From Chloroflexota bacterium (GTDB taxonomy: Bacteria; Chloroflexota; Dehalococcoidia; Lucifugimonadales; Lucifugimonadaceae): a stretch of 45,665 nt of DNA. The stretch is from assembly GCA_022564545.1 (NCBI GenBank), contig JADFLG010000005.1:1-45665 (forward strand), read 5' to 3'. The position numbers and the translations under genes were made by a program. Below are positions 1 through 7,821 of the stretch, piece after piece; the first letter of the stretch is position 1; each line of letters starts with the position of its first letter. The notes under the pieces are model-generated. The model did no database searches. It saw only the letters and a program-made list of their open reading frames with translations, and was not told where the DNA came from.

Positions 1-234
1 CGCCATTTGCGGGCGGCGTCAGCTCAGGAGTCGCGGTCGGAGTCGGAGTTGGAGACTCGTCAGGCTCCGTACCTGTATCGTCACTTGTGATCTGAACCGT
101 GAGGTCTACATTCTGGTCAGGCTCCGTACCGGTGTCGTCGCCATTTGCGGGCGGCGTCAGCTCAGGAGTCGCGGTCGGGGTCGGAGTCACGTCAGGCTCC
201 GTACCGGTGTCGTCGCCATTTGCGGGCGGCGTCA
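1..234. repeat. imperfect tandem coding repeats
   Basis: A unit containing CGTCGCCATTTGCGGGCGGC recurs at about 1-22 (partial), 136-157 and 210-231, each followed or preceded by GTCAGGCTCCGTACC. It encodes the PPANGDDTGTEPD stalk repeats of the secreted protein. Repeat number is likely to vary between strains. Confidence 0.75.
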
Positions 235-607
235 CGTCCGGCTCATCGTCGTCATCATCAGAGGTCTTCGCGGTAGAGGTCGTCGCGGGCGCATCGGGCG
301 GCTTGTCAAGTAGCACACCAACGCGGTCGCCAACGCTCACCGCGCCGAATCCGACATTTTCGCCTCTTGACTTGACGATGGTGTCACCGTCCACGCTGAT
401 GGTTACGTTGCCGAACTTCGTTTCGAGCACGAAACTGCTGCCGCCCAGGCCAACAACGGTTCCCGTTAGACCGCGGCGGGTAAGCTGTCCCCGCGGGATA
501 TGGCTGGAGTCGTGTGAGTCGGCCGACACCGGCGCCGCTGTCAGCGTCGATGCCAGGATCAGCGAAACGATTGAAAGCAGAGCGATGGGTTTGTAGAGAG
601 CTTGCAT
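1..607 (-). CDS. secreted DUF5666-like protein with Pro/Thr repeat tail (3' end missing)
   Basis: The frame is open from an ATG at 607 leftwards to the window edge, so the C-terminus is missing. An AGGGAA ribosome site lies just upstream. Residues 1-29 form a signal peptide (hydrophobic LLSIVSLILAS, then cleavage near PVSA-DSH). Residues about 43-103 hold a small beta-rich domain (GLTGTVVGLGGSSFVLETKF..., VSVGDRVGV) that resembles DUF5666. After an Asp run the protein becomes a low-complexity stalk with repeats of PPANGDDTGTEPD and PTPTATPELT. The DNA of this stalk is repetitive (copies near 1-22, 117-160 and 191-234), so slippage or misassembly is possible. It starts 12 bp after the next upstream gene's stop, so the two are probably one operon. 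A cell-surface role is inferred; the function is unknown. Confidence 0.8.
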   Translation of the reverse strand, partial: MQALYKPIALLSIVSLILASTLTAAPVSADSHDSSHIPRGQLTRRGLTGTVVGLGGSSFVLETKFGNVTISVDGDTIVKSRGENVGFGAVSVGDRVGVLLDKPPDAPATTSTAKTSDDDDDEPDVTPPANGDDTGTEPDVTPTPTATPELTPPANGDDTGTEPDQNVDLTVQITSDDTGTEPDESPTPTPTATPELTPPANG

Positions 608-618
608 TACGTTTTTCC

Positions 619-1668
619 CTAAGCGCCCGTCTCGTAAATAATTACCAGCACAATGCTGGATTCGTCCCCTTCAGCAGTGCTGGCTACAACTTCGATAATG
701 TTGGGACCTTCCTCGAGTGTTACGGTCGCCCTAAATGTGCCGTCTACCGCAACGTCGACGAACGTGTCGTTCACGCTCACCAGTGCGTCGATCGACGTTC
801 GGCCTGTGACCTCAAATGTGGTGGTCGTTACGACAGCTTCGCCGTCGACCGGCTCCAGAATGTCCAGGAAGAATGCTCCCACGGCGTCAGGTGTTTCCGT
901 GGGTGGGGCCGGAGTGGGCGTGGGTGGGATTGAGGTTGCAGTTGCAGTTGGCGGCACTGAAGGAGTGGTTGGCCGTGCTGGCGGAGAAACCCTTGTCGCC
1001 GCAGGAACCGTGGCGGGTTCCGGTCCGCCAGTTAGCGCAACAGTTGCAGGACCCTTTTCGCCCGGTTCGCCAACCGCGAGCTTGATAACCGGCTTGAACA
1101 GGAAACCCTGCCGTCGTCGGTCCACCAGCGATTTGTCTACTTCGAAGTCGAGACTTATGAACGTCTTTTCGTCGGCAACGAGTTCAAAATTCCCGACCAG
1201 CCTGATCTTGCCGCTCGGAACTTCTGCCGTTACGAGTTCGCCGTCTTTCTCGATCTGCACTTCGGTAACCGAGAGGCGGACCTGCGTGTAGTTCCCGACC
1301 GGAAGCTCCGCAGTACCAAGGACCGCTTCGACGCCTTCGAGGGCCAGCAGTTCGAACGTGATCTCTTCGTCGATAACAGACAGCCATCCCAGCTCGGCAA
1401 CTGAGACCTCGATATTGGCGGTCGTCACGTACACAGCTGTGATCGAGGGGTCAGGCGCATCGGTAACACGTACTTCGAGAGTACCGGTGCCAGAAGAGCT
1501 GTCTGCGTTAGTCGGCTTCGCAATCGCAGTGGCGGTCGAGACTGGCGCAGGCTGTGTAGATATTGCTATCGGTGAAGCCTCTTCGTCGCCGCCGCCACTG
1601 CACGCAACAAGCGCCATCGCGGCCAGACCTAGCAAGGCCAACGACAATAATTGTTTGTTCAATTTCAA
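619..1668 (-). CDS. DUF4382 lipoprotein with C-terminal Ig-like domain
   Basis: This is a 349-residue lipoprotein. The signal peptide ends in a lipobox LVAC with the lipidated cysteine at residue 23, followed by GGGDEE. Residues about 60-200 match the DUF4382 pattern: GTLEVRVTDAPDPSITAVYV at the start, a middle section with LPVGNYTQVRLSV, and a closing FKPVIKLAV. A Pro/Thr-rich linker follows (about 225-265, SIPPTPTPAPPTETP). The C-terminal 80 residues look like a bacterial Ig-like or glucodextranase-type beta domain (ILEPVDGEAVVTTTTFEVTG, GPNIIEVVAS). It lies directly upstream of the DUF5666-like gene, which starts 12 bp after its stop. Both are exported and share stalk-like linkers, so a joint cell-surface role is plausible. 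The biochemical function is unknown. Confidence 0.85.
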   Translation of the reverse strand: MKLNKQLLSLALLGLAAMALVACSGGGDEEASPIAISTQPAPVSTATAIAKPTNADSSSGTGTLEVRVTDAPDPSITAVYVTTANIEVSVAELGWLSVIDEEITFELLALEGVEAVLGTAELPVGNYTQVRLSVTEVQIEKDGELVTAEVPSGKIRLVGNFELVADEKTFISLDFEVDKSLVDRRRQGFLFKPVIKLAVGEPGEKGPATVALTGGPEPATVPAATRVSPPARPTTPSVPPTATATSIPPTPTPAPPTETPDAVGAFFLDILEPVDGEAVVTTTTFEVTGRTSIDALVSVNDTFVDVAVDGTFRATVTLEEGPNIIEVVASTAEGDESSIVLVIIYETGA

Positions 1669-1893
1669 ATGCTTCTCAATCGATGTGAATATCTGACGCG
1701 AAAACGTGCCGGGAGGTTCATTCGCAACTTGCGGCAGGCAACCATTCTAGTTTTCAGTGAACCTCGTCGGCACGCCGTCGATTAGGTATATCGTCCGTGA
1801 TTCGCCGTTACCCGGGAGTTACGGCTCTGTAGAATCGCATTACGTACCTGCGGGCACCTATTCATACCCTTCTCTGCACAGGTTTACTGGACA

Positions 1894-3333
1894 TTGGTAA
1901 CTCCACAGCAGTTCGACCTTGTTCTAAAGAATGGCCGCGTGGTCGATCCCGCCAACAACATCGATGGTCAGCTCGACCTGGGGATCAAACACGGAAAAAT
2001 CGCGATGGTCGCTGAGAACATCGCGCCTGATTTCGCTGACGACATAATCGATGTGACCGATCAGGTCGTGATGCCGGGACACATCGATACCCATGCCCAC
2101 CTGTCGAGCCCGTTCCACCGCAACGTCGATCGGGCATACGGCCATGCAATGCTCGTCGAGTCGGGCACCACGACGGCGCTCGACCTGGCCGGCGATCCAA
2201 CCGCAATGGCGGAGGGGATGCTGCGCCGGGGAGCAGGGCTTAACGTAGCGTCCCTGATGGGTTTGGTGCCCCATTCGACGATCACAGAAGACGATCCGAA
2301 GTCAAGTGTCCTGCGCGACGTTATCGCCGACGTGAAAAAACGTGGCGGCATCGGCGTCAAGATGCTCGGCGGGTACCACCCGTTCACGCCTGAGGTTTCC
2401 GCCAACGTAGTGAAAGAGGCTAACGACCAGCTTGCCTGGGTTGCGTTCCACGTCGGCACCAAAGACTCAGGCAGCGATATGACCGGACTCAGAGAGGTTC
2501 CGGGTATTACCGGCAATGGTCGCCTGCACGTCGCTCACATCAACTCGTACACGCGCGGAATGGTCGATGAACCGCACGAGGAAGTACGGGAAGCGCTCGG
2601 CATGATCGAGCGGATGCGATTGCAGTGGGTCACCGAGGCGTACCTGGCCCAGGCGAACGGCACCAACGGTCTGTGTGACGAGGCTGGCAACCTGGTTTAC
2701 AACGTGGCCCAGAACTGCCTGAAAGCACGCGGTTATCCCACAACCGACGAGGGCATTCGCGCTGCTCTGCTCGATGGATATGGTTCAGCGCTTGTCGAGC
2801 GTGGCGGGCGGGTAGTGCTGGTCACAGGACAGGAAGCGGTCGACGTCTGGGAGGCGGCTTCTACCGACGCATCGCTCAGCTTCCCGGTCAACCCTCCGAC
2901 AAGTGCGTTCACCCTTGCAACAGCAAAATACGACGATGGGACGTTCCGCGTGGATGCGATTTCGACGGACGGGGGGTCGCTGCCTCGAAACGTTGCGATC
3001 GAACGGACAATGGCACTCGTTGCGTTCGGTGCACTGAGCATGGGCGAAGCGGTGATCAAGTTGAGCTACACACCGTCACGCATGCTCGGACTGCTCAACA
3101 AGGGCCATTTCGCCGAGGGCGCAGATGGCGACATCACCGTGGTGAATCCCGCGACGGGCAGGGCTTCGATGTCGCTCGTTGCAGGAGAGTTGATCATGTT
3201 CAAAGGACGGGCCGTTGGCAGGGGCGGCACGTGGCTGGTCCTTGAGGAGGGACGCGCCGCCGCCGAATCGAGCGGGCTGCCGTTCGAGGTGATGAATCTA
3301 GAAAACAGCCGCCTATACGAAAACTGGAAATGA
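1894..3333 (+). CDS. metal-dependent amidohydrolase (dihydroorotase / D-aminoacylase type)
   Basis: 479 residues of the amidohydrolase superfamily. The N-terminal beta sandwich begins FDLVLKNGRVVDPANNIDG, followed by VVMPGHIDTHAH, which supplies the metal-binding His67 and His69. Further likely ligands are the histidines in WVAFHVGT and RLHVAHINSYTRG, and the Asp in DAISTDGG. The end (GHFAEGADGDITVVNPATG) is the family's C-terminal beta-sandwich return. These enzymes hydrolyse cyclic amides or N-acyl amino acids; the substrate cannot be read from sequence. The start is TTG at 1894 because no in-frame ATG lies between it and the conserved N-terminus, and its ribosome site is weak. It heads a plus-strand run of catabolic enzymes. 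Confidence 0.85.
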   Translation: MVTPQQFDLVLKNGRVVDPANNIDGQLDLGIKHGKIAMVAENIAPDFADDIIDVTDQVVMPGHIDTHAHLSSPFHRNVDRAYGHAMLVESGTTTALDLAGDPTAMAEGMLRRGAGLNVASLMGLVPHSTITEDDPKSSVLRDVIADVKKRGGIGVKMLGGYHPFTPEVSANVVKEANDQLAWVAFHVGTKDSGSDMTGLREVPGITGNGRLHVAHINSYTRGMVDEPHEEVREALGMIERMRLQWVTEAYLAQANGTNGLCDEAGNLVYNVAQNCLKARGYPTTDEGIRAALLDGYGSALVERGGRVVLVTGQEAVDVWEAASTDASLSFPVNPPTSAFTLATAKYDDGTFRVDAISTDGGSLPRNVAIERTMALVAFGALSMGEAVIKLSYTPSRMLGLLNKGHFAEGADGDITVVNPATGRASMSLVAGELIMFKGRAVGRGGTWLVLEEGRAAAESSGLPFEVMNLENSRLYENWK

Positions 3334-3352
3334 CGTAGCAAGACTGTCTCAA

Positions 3353-3497
3353 AACCCCCTCTCCTCGGGGAGACAGGTGCCCACTGGTGGGCGCGGGTGA
3401 GGGGAGAGTCGTTGAGTAGGCAACACCCGTTCGAAAGTACCGATGCACTCGTCGAAAACCTTCCCCTCAACCTAACCTTCTCCCCGAGGAGAAGGAA
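3353..3497. repeat. dispersed inverted-repeat element, family A, copy 1
   Basis: A left arm (CCCCCTCTCCTCGGGGAGA... to GGGTGAGGGGAGAG) faces a right arm (TTCCCCTCAACC...TTCTCCCCGAGGAGAAGGAA), with about 45 bp between. Each arm also folds on itself (CTCCTCGGGGAG; CTCCCCGAGGAG). Related elements lie at 7521-7634, 7650-7812, 21163-21291 and 43733-43880, with a single arm at 11170-11206. All are between genes. Confidence 0.8.
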
Positions 3498-3578
3498 TTA
3501 TTCACATCGTCAACGCATGTTGAGGCAGTTCCGAAGAAGGGAACTCCACCCCGACCTGCAGGAAGCTGGAAAAGGAAA

Positions 3579-4391
3579 ATGTCGCTCAGGGACCGAATAG
3601 GTTTTGATGCCGGAAAAACACGGTTGGAAGACGCTGTGCAGTGGGCGATCGACAACGAGTTTTTCTTCCTCGACTTCAACGCGGACGCCGGTCCAAACCA
3701 CATGGACACCTGGAGCGAAGACCGGGCCCGCGAGATCAGAAACATGTGCGAATCGAATGGCATTTCGATCGGGCTGCACACGCTCTCGGCGGTAAACGTC
3801 GCAGAGTTCTCGCCACACGTATCACGGGGCGTCGACGGGTATATGCGCGCCAGTGTCGACCTTGCCAACCAGTTGGGCTGCTCGTGGACGGTCGTACATG
3901 CCGGGTATCACTTTTCTGGCGATGTTGCCGAACGGAAAAAAGCCTCGCTCGACCGGCTGGTCCGGATCTGCAAATACGGTGCCGATACCGGACAGCAAAT
4001 CCTTCTCGAAAACCTCAACTTTGAACCCGACAGGGCCGAAATTCACTACCTGGCCCACACGGTCGAGGAAATCCGTACGTATTTCGATTCGATTCCGCCC
4101 GAGCAACTGGGTTGGGCATTCACGGCCAACCATTCGCACCTGGTGCCCGGGGGGGTTGACGGCTTCATCGATGCTTTCGGTATCGAGCGCATCGGCGAGG
4201 TCAGGCTGGCCGACAATACCGGCGACTACGAGGTCCACCTCATACCCGGTGAGGGCACTCTCGATTTCGCAAACCTGTTCACCCGCCTCGAAAACGCCGG
4301 TTACAGGGGCCACTACTCGATGGCGTATGGTTCAGACGAACAGCGAATCGAATCCAGAGACTATCTGTGTACGCTGGTCGCGCAGGGCTAA
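3579..4391 (+). CDS. sugar phosphate isomerase/epimerase (xylose isomerase-like TIM barrel)
   Basis: 270 residues with the pattern of the xylose-isomerase-like / AP endonuclease 2 TIM-barrel family. Visible landmarks are GIGFDAG-like RIGFDAGKTRLEDAVQWA at the start, GISIGLHTLSAVN, SWTVVHAGYH, QQILLENLNF (the Glu is a typical metal ligand) and HLIPGEGTLDFANLF (the conserved H...GEG...D motif near the end). Members isomerise or epimerise sugars and related polyols. The specific substrate is unknown. The ATG at 3579 follows a good AAAGGAAA ribosome site. It sits between an amidohydrolase and a gamma-glutamyltransferase homologue, which suggests a scavenging or catabolic context rather than a dedicated sugar operon. 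Confidence 0.8.
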   Translation: MSLRDRIGFDAGKTRLEDAVQWAIDNEFFFLDFNADAGPNHMDTWSEDRAREIRNMCESNGISIGLHTLSAVNVAEFSPHVSRGVDGYMRASVDLANQLGCSWTVVHAGYHFSGDVAERKKASLDRLVRICKYGADTGQQILLENLNFEPDRAEIHYLAHTVEEIRTYFDSIPPEQLGWAFTANHSHLVPGGVDGFIDAFGIERIGEVRLADNTGDYEVHLIPGEGTLDFANLFTRLENAGYRGHYSMAYGSDEQRIESRDYLCTLVAQG

Positions 4392-4479
4392 AAGACACGA
4401 TAATTCCTGATAAGTCGCCTGGTGTCTTATCAGCCGGCAAATCCCCCAAAAATGCCAAAGACTAACGATTGGAGAAGCC

Positions 4480-6201
4480 GTGAACCGGGTTGAAACGATC
4501 GATCCAGATGCGCTGTTCCCACAAGGCGCGACCACTCATGGCCGTTCGACCCGCGCGCCAGCCACCGGCCAGAACGGCATGGTCGCGTCGGCCCATCCGT
4601 ATGCGACCCGTGCCGGGCTCGACGTGCTGCGGGACGGTGGCAACGCAATCGACGCGGCAGTTGCAGTCGCCTCGACCCTGAATGTCGCCGAGCCGTACAT
4701 GTCGGGCGTTGGGGGAATCGGTCTGGCACTTGTATACGTTGCCAGAGAGGGTCGCACGCGGGCGTTGAATTTCTCCGGACACGCCCCGCAGGCTGCCAGG
4801 CCCGAGATCTACGACGAATTCAACATCGAGACGGGTCCACTCGCGCCGCTGGTGCCGGGCAACGTGTCCGGCTGGATGACGATGCACGAAGAGTACGGCT
4901 CGTTGCCGCTGACACGGCTCTTCAGGGACGCGATTCGGTATTCGGACGAAGGGGTGGCGCTGACGCCCTGGAGCGCACAGTTGATCGAGGAAAACCTGGA
5001 ACGTATCGACCGGTTCGAGACGTCACAGAAAGCGATAGTCCTCGAACGGGCCGGCATGGGCACCGGGTCGGTGTTTCGGCAGCCGCAACTTTCGGAGACG
5101 CTCGCCGCTATCTCGGAGGGCGGTCAAAAAGAGTTCTACGAAGGTAAACTCGGCGATCGTGTGCAGGCGGGTCTCGAGGCTGCCGGCGGGATCATCAACC
5201 GAGAGGAACTCGCGGCGTACAGGGCCTTCTGGCAAGAGCCATTGACCACGAACTACCGCGGGTTCGAGATACGCGTGTCACCACCGAATTCATCCGGGTT
5301 CCAGGTCCTCGAAACATTAAATATCCTCAACCAGTTCAACCAACTCCCATACGGATCAAGCGACACTCTCCACCGTCTTGTAGAAGCGGTTTACATCGCT
5401 GCAGACGACCGTGCGAAGTATGCCGGCGACCCCCGGGAGGTCGAAATTCCGCTGGAACGCCTGCTATCGGAGGAGTATGCAGCCGAGAAAGCTGCGGGTA
5501 TCAACATCCTTGAGACCTCGGGCCCACCGCCCGAGCGCTGGAACCGCTCACGCATCGACCATCCGCCAGAGGGCGTGAAGCCCGAGTACGCCAGCGGTCT
5601 GACGACGCACTTCGCAACTGCCGACTCCGACGGCAACGTGGTAACGGTCACACAAACCCTCGGCGGTGCGTTTGGTTCGGCTGTCGTTGCGGGCGACACC
5701 GGCGTTTTCATGAACAATATGTGCAAGTGGTTTGATGTCGATGCCGATCTCGGGAGCCCGAACCTGATCGGACCCGGTAAGCAGCAGGATTTCTGCATAG
5801 CGCCGGGTCAGATTTTCGAAGGTGCCAGCGGTAACAGTCGCGGCGGGGCGAAGGATTCAGGCAGCGGTCAGAAAATTCGTATGTCGATTTCGACGCCCGG
5901 CAGCTACGGGATTCTCCATACGACCGTCCAGATGATGTACCACCACATCGATGTCGGGATGAACGTTCAGGAGGCGATAGAGGCCCCGCGATTCCGCTTC
6001 TACGACGATGGGACGTTGATGTTGGAGAACAGGTTTCCGAAGCGCATGCGGGATGACCTCGTGCGGCGCGGGCACCTCGTTGCGGTAGCGCCCGATTGGC
6101 ACAACGGTGTCGGCGGCGGCCAGGGGATTCAGTTCACTGAACACGGCACGATGCTGGGCGGGGCCGACCCCAGGCGTGACGGCATTGCGCTGGGTTTCTA
6201 G
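4480..6201 (+). CDS. gamma-glutamyltransferase-family Ntn hydrolase
   Basis: 573 residues spanning both halves of a gamma-glutamyltranspeptidase-type precursor. The N-terminal part has MVASAHPYATRAGLDVLRDG and GGNAIDAAVAVASTLNVAEP, which are family signatures. The autoprocessing site is GLTTHFATADSDGN, where the first Thr of TTH (Thr375 from this start) would be the catalytic nucleophile of the small subunit. GGAFGSAVV and PGSYGILHT follow. No signal peptide is seen, unlike many periplasmic GGTs, so a cytoplasmic acylase role (for example cephalosporin-acylase-like or glutathione-conjugate breakdown) is possible. The start codon is GTG at 4480. A compact terminator overlaps the stop codon. 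Confidence 0.88.
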   Translation: MNRVETIDPDALFPQGATTHGRSTRAPATGQNGMVASAHPYATRAGLDVLRDGGNAIDAAVAVASTLNVAEPYMSGVGGIGLALVYVAREGRTRALNFSGHAPQAARPEIYDEFNIETGPLAPLVPGNVSGWMTMHEEYGSLPLTRLFRDAIRYSDEGVALTPWSAQLIEENLERIDRFETSQKAIVLERAGMGTGSVFRQPQLSETLAAISEGGQKEFYEGKLGDRVQAGLEAAGGIINREELAAYRAFWQEPLTTNYRGFEIRVSPPNSSGFQVLETLNILNQFNQLPYGSSDTLHRLVEAVYIAADDRAKYAGDPREVEIPLERLLSEEYAAEKAAGINILETSGPPPERWNRSRIDHPPEGVKPEYASGLTTHFATADSDGNVVTVTQTLGGAFGSAVVAGDTGVFMNNMCKWFDVDADLGSPNLIGPGKQQDFCIAPGQIFEGASGNSRGGAKDSGSGQKIRMSISTPGSYGILHTTVQMMYHHIDVGMNVQEAIEAPRFRFYDDGTLMLENRFPKRMRDDLVRRGHLVAVAPDWHNGVGGGQGIQFTEHGTMLGGADPRRDGIALGF

Positions 6202-6221
6202 TGCCGATGGCACGTTTTCTG
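6201..6221 (+). terminator. compact rho-independent terminator after the GGT-family gene
   Basis: GTGCC-GAT-GGCAC followed by GTTTTCT begins on the last base of the TAG stop. The same sequence, apart from the loop, follows the glutaredoxin-like gene at 38485. Confidence 0.7.
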
Positions 6222-6387
6222 CAAGGCTGGAATCTGCTGCCTGAATCGGAAAGAGTCCACCGCAGATTTGTGCGGCACTGAGTAATCTTCTCTCTCAACC
6301 CGGCCGTATTCTTTTGGCTCGTGGTGGGAGAATAGATGGCACTGTGTTCCGAGGCGTGCTGGCGCATTTTCAGTAGCAGAACGACAA

Positions 6388-7041
6388 ATGACTGACTCAA
6401 AAGACTCAAACGATGTCCGAGCAAGACACGGCGAGCTGACCGAGTTCCCGCGCATGGTGTTTGGCGTGATGGGCTCGGCCGGGGGCGACGTTCCCAAGTC
6501 GGCCCGCGATAAGACATATGCGCTCGGCGCGGAGATCGGGCGACGCGGCTATACGCTGGTCACGGGTGTAGCACCCGGATTGCCGCACGACTCGGTGCTC
6601 GGGGCGAAGTCTCAGGGAGGCCTTGTCATGGGCATTTCGCCTGCGCAAAATTTCACCGAGCACGTGGAGCGTTACTCATCGCCAACCCGCGGCTACGACA
6701 TCATCGTTTACACAGGCAGCGGTCTTATGGGCCGCGAGGTTGAAAACATTCGAAGCTGTGACGCGGTCGTAATCATTGGAGGCCGTTCGGGCACGCTGGG
6801 CGAATTTGCGATCGCATACGACGAAGCGAAGCTGATTGGAGTGCTCGAAGGCACGGGCGGAATAGCCGACCATATCGACGAACTGCTCAAGGTCATCAAC
6901 AAGGAGACCGGCGCCAGGGTGATCGGTCATCCTGACCCGGTAACGCTCGTCGAACTTCTCGAAAAGGCCTACGTGGATCATGTACTGCCGGGATATCTCG
7001 AGCTGCTCAAAGGCCACAACCCCGATGGCGAACTGGAGTGA
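6388..7041 (+). CDS. LOG/SLOG-family Rossmann-fold protein
   Basis: 217 residues. The first third gives a Rossmann start, RMVFGVMGSAGGD, then GAEIGRRGYTLVTGVAPGLPH. The diagnostic LOG motif GGRSGTLGE lies at residues 131-139, with the Gly-rich nucleotide-binding turn and the Glu used for ribosyl-phosphate hydrolysis in cytokinin-releasing members. TIGR00725-type proteins share this layout. True LOG enzymes carry PGGxGTxxE; here the first position is Ile-Gly-Gly, so the activity is uncertain. It starts about 185 bp after the GGT-family gene, with a terminator between, so it is probably a separate transcript. Confidence 0.82.
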   Translation: MTDSKDSNDVRARHGELTEFPRMVFGVMGSAGGDVPKSARDKTYALGAEIGRRGYTLVTGVAPGLPHDSVLGAKSQGGLVMGISPAQNFTEHVERYSSPTRGYDIIVYTGSGLMGREVENIRSCDAVVIIGGRSGTLGEFAIAYDEAKLIGVLEGTGGIADHIDELLKVINKETGARVIGHPDPVTLVELLEKAYVDHVLPGYLELLKGHNPDGELE

Positions 7042-7057
7042 GTGCCAATGGCATTTC
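7042..7057 (+). terminator. short hairpin terminator after the LOG-family gene
   Basis: TGCC-AAT-GGCA followed by TTTCT directly abuts the TGA stop. It is a weaker version of the hairpins at 6201 and 38485. Confidence 0.45.
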
Positions 7058-7186
7058 TAAGTGGGCCTGCAATACGGGTGCAGGCGCGTCCGAATAGGGT
7101 CGGGCCGGTGACAGGTCCGGTAGATCCCGGCTATGTTGTTCGATCGAGACTGCCAGTTAATTTGTGCTGATACCAGGAGATAACAA

Positions 7187-7513
7187 GTGAGCGTCGTAAA
7201 GATCAACGCTATCGCGGTAGAGCCGGGTCGTGGTGAAGAACTTGAGAAGAGATTTGCCGCCCGGGCTGGCGAGGTGGAAAAGATGCCCGGTTTCGAGGGC
7301 TTTGAGTTGCTGCGGCCTGTCGAGGGTGAAACACGCTACTTCGTCTACACAAGGTGGGAATCCGAAGAGGCGTTCCAGGCATGGGTAAACAGCGACGCCT
7401 TCAAGGCCGGACACCGGCAGGCGAGGAAAGAGGGCGGCAAAGATACCGTAGCTCACGGCTCGGCGTTACTCGAATTCGAAGTAGTGATGAAGACGGAAGC
7501 GAGCGATGGTTGA
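7187..7513 (+). CDS. IsdG/MhuD-type heme-degrading monooxygenase (ABM fold)
   Basis: 108 residues, a full single ABM (antibiotic biosynthesis monooxygenase) ferredoxin-like domain. VVKINAIAV, ELEKRFAARA, PGFEGFELLRPV, RYFVYTRWESEEAFQAW and LLEFEV follow the order seen in MhuD of mycobacteria and IsdG of staphylococci. The catalytic set of that family is Asn7, Trp66 and a His at 75-76; here Asn7, Trp66 and His76 are all present. This supports heme breakdown for iron release rather than a generic ABM role. The GTG start at 7187 has a strong AGGAG site 8-9 bp upstream. No heme-uptake genes are adjacent. Function by analogy only, but the residue match is good. Confidence 0.82.
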   Translation: MSVVKINAIAVEPGRGEELEKRFAARAGEVEKMPGFEGFELLRPVEGETRYFVYTRWESEEAFQAWVNSDAFKAGHRQARKEGGKDTVAHGSALLEFEVVMKTEASDG

Positions 7514-7520
7514 GGCGGGA

Positions 7521-7634
7521 TCCCCTCTCCCTGCGAGGGAGAGGGTTAGGGTGTGGGTGAGACTCGTCGTTGGACGCAAGTGGCGACGATGCAAGGTATC
7601 ACCCACCCTCTAACTCCCTCCTTACTGGGAGGGA
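7521..7634. repeat. dispersed inverted-repeat element, family A variant
   Basis: The left arm CCCCTCTCCCTGCGAGGGAGAGG with GGGTGTGGGTGAGA faces the right arm TCACCCACCCTCTAACTCCC...GGGAGGGAGA. The layout matches the other family A copies but the arm sequence differs slightly. Together with the next copy it fills the 308-bp gene-free stretch 7514-7821, in which I see nothing else. Confidence 0.75.
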
Positions 7635-7649
7635 GAACCGGTCAGTCCG

Positions 7650-7812
7650 GTCTCCCTCGGAGGGAGAGGGTCAGCATGTGGGTGAAACCCGCGAACAGTC
7701 GCATGCCCCAGCGACGCACCGGTTCGCACGCCGTCTCCCGCCCGAGAACCGACCCACCCGCTTCGACGGGCTCAGCACACGCTCTAACTCCCTCCCTGCA
7801 CCGGGAGGGAGG
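7650..7812. repeat. dispersed inverted-repeat element, family A variant, second copy
   Basis: TCTCCCTCGGAGGGAGAGGG with GTGGGTGAAACC is followed about 100 bp later by CTCTAACTCCCTCC and CCGGGAGGGAGGA. It lies 15 bp after the previous copy in the same orientation, so the pair looks like a tandem duplication or nested insertion. Confidence 0.7.
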
Positions 7813-7821
7813 ACGCGCCAC

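Noticed and set aside
7521-7812. CRISPR array
   Set aside because: The repeats are inverted-arm elements of variable spacing, not regular direct repeats with unique spacers; no cas genes are present.
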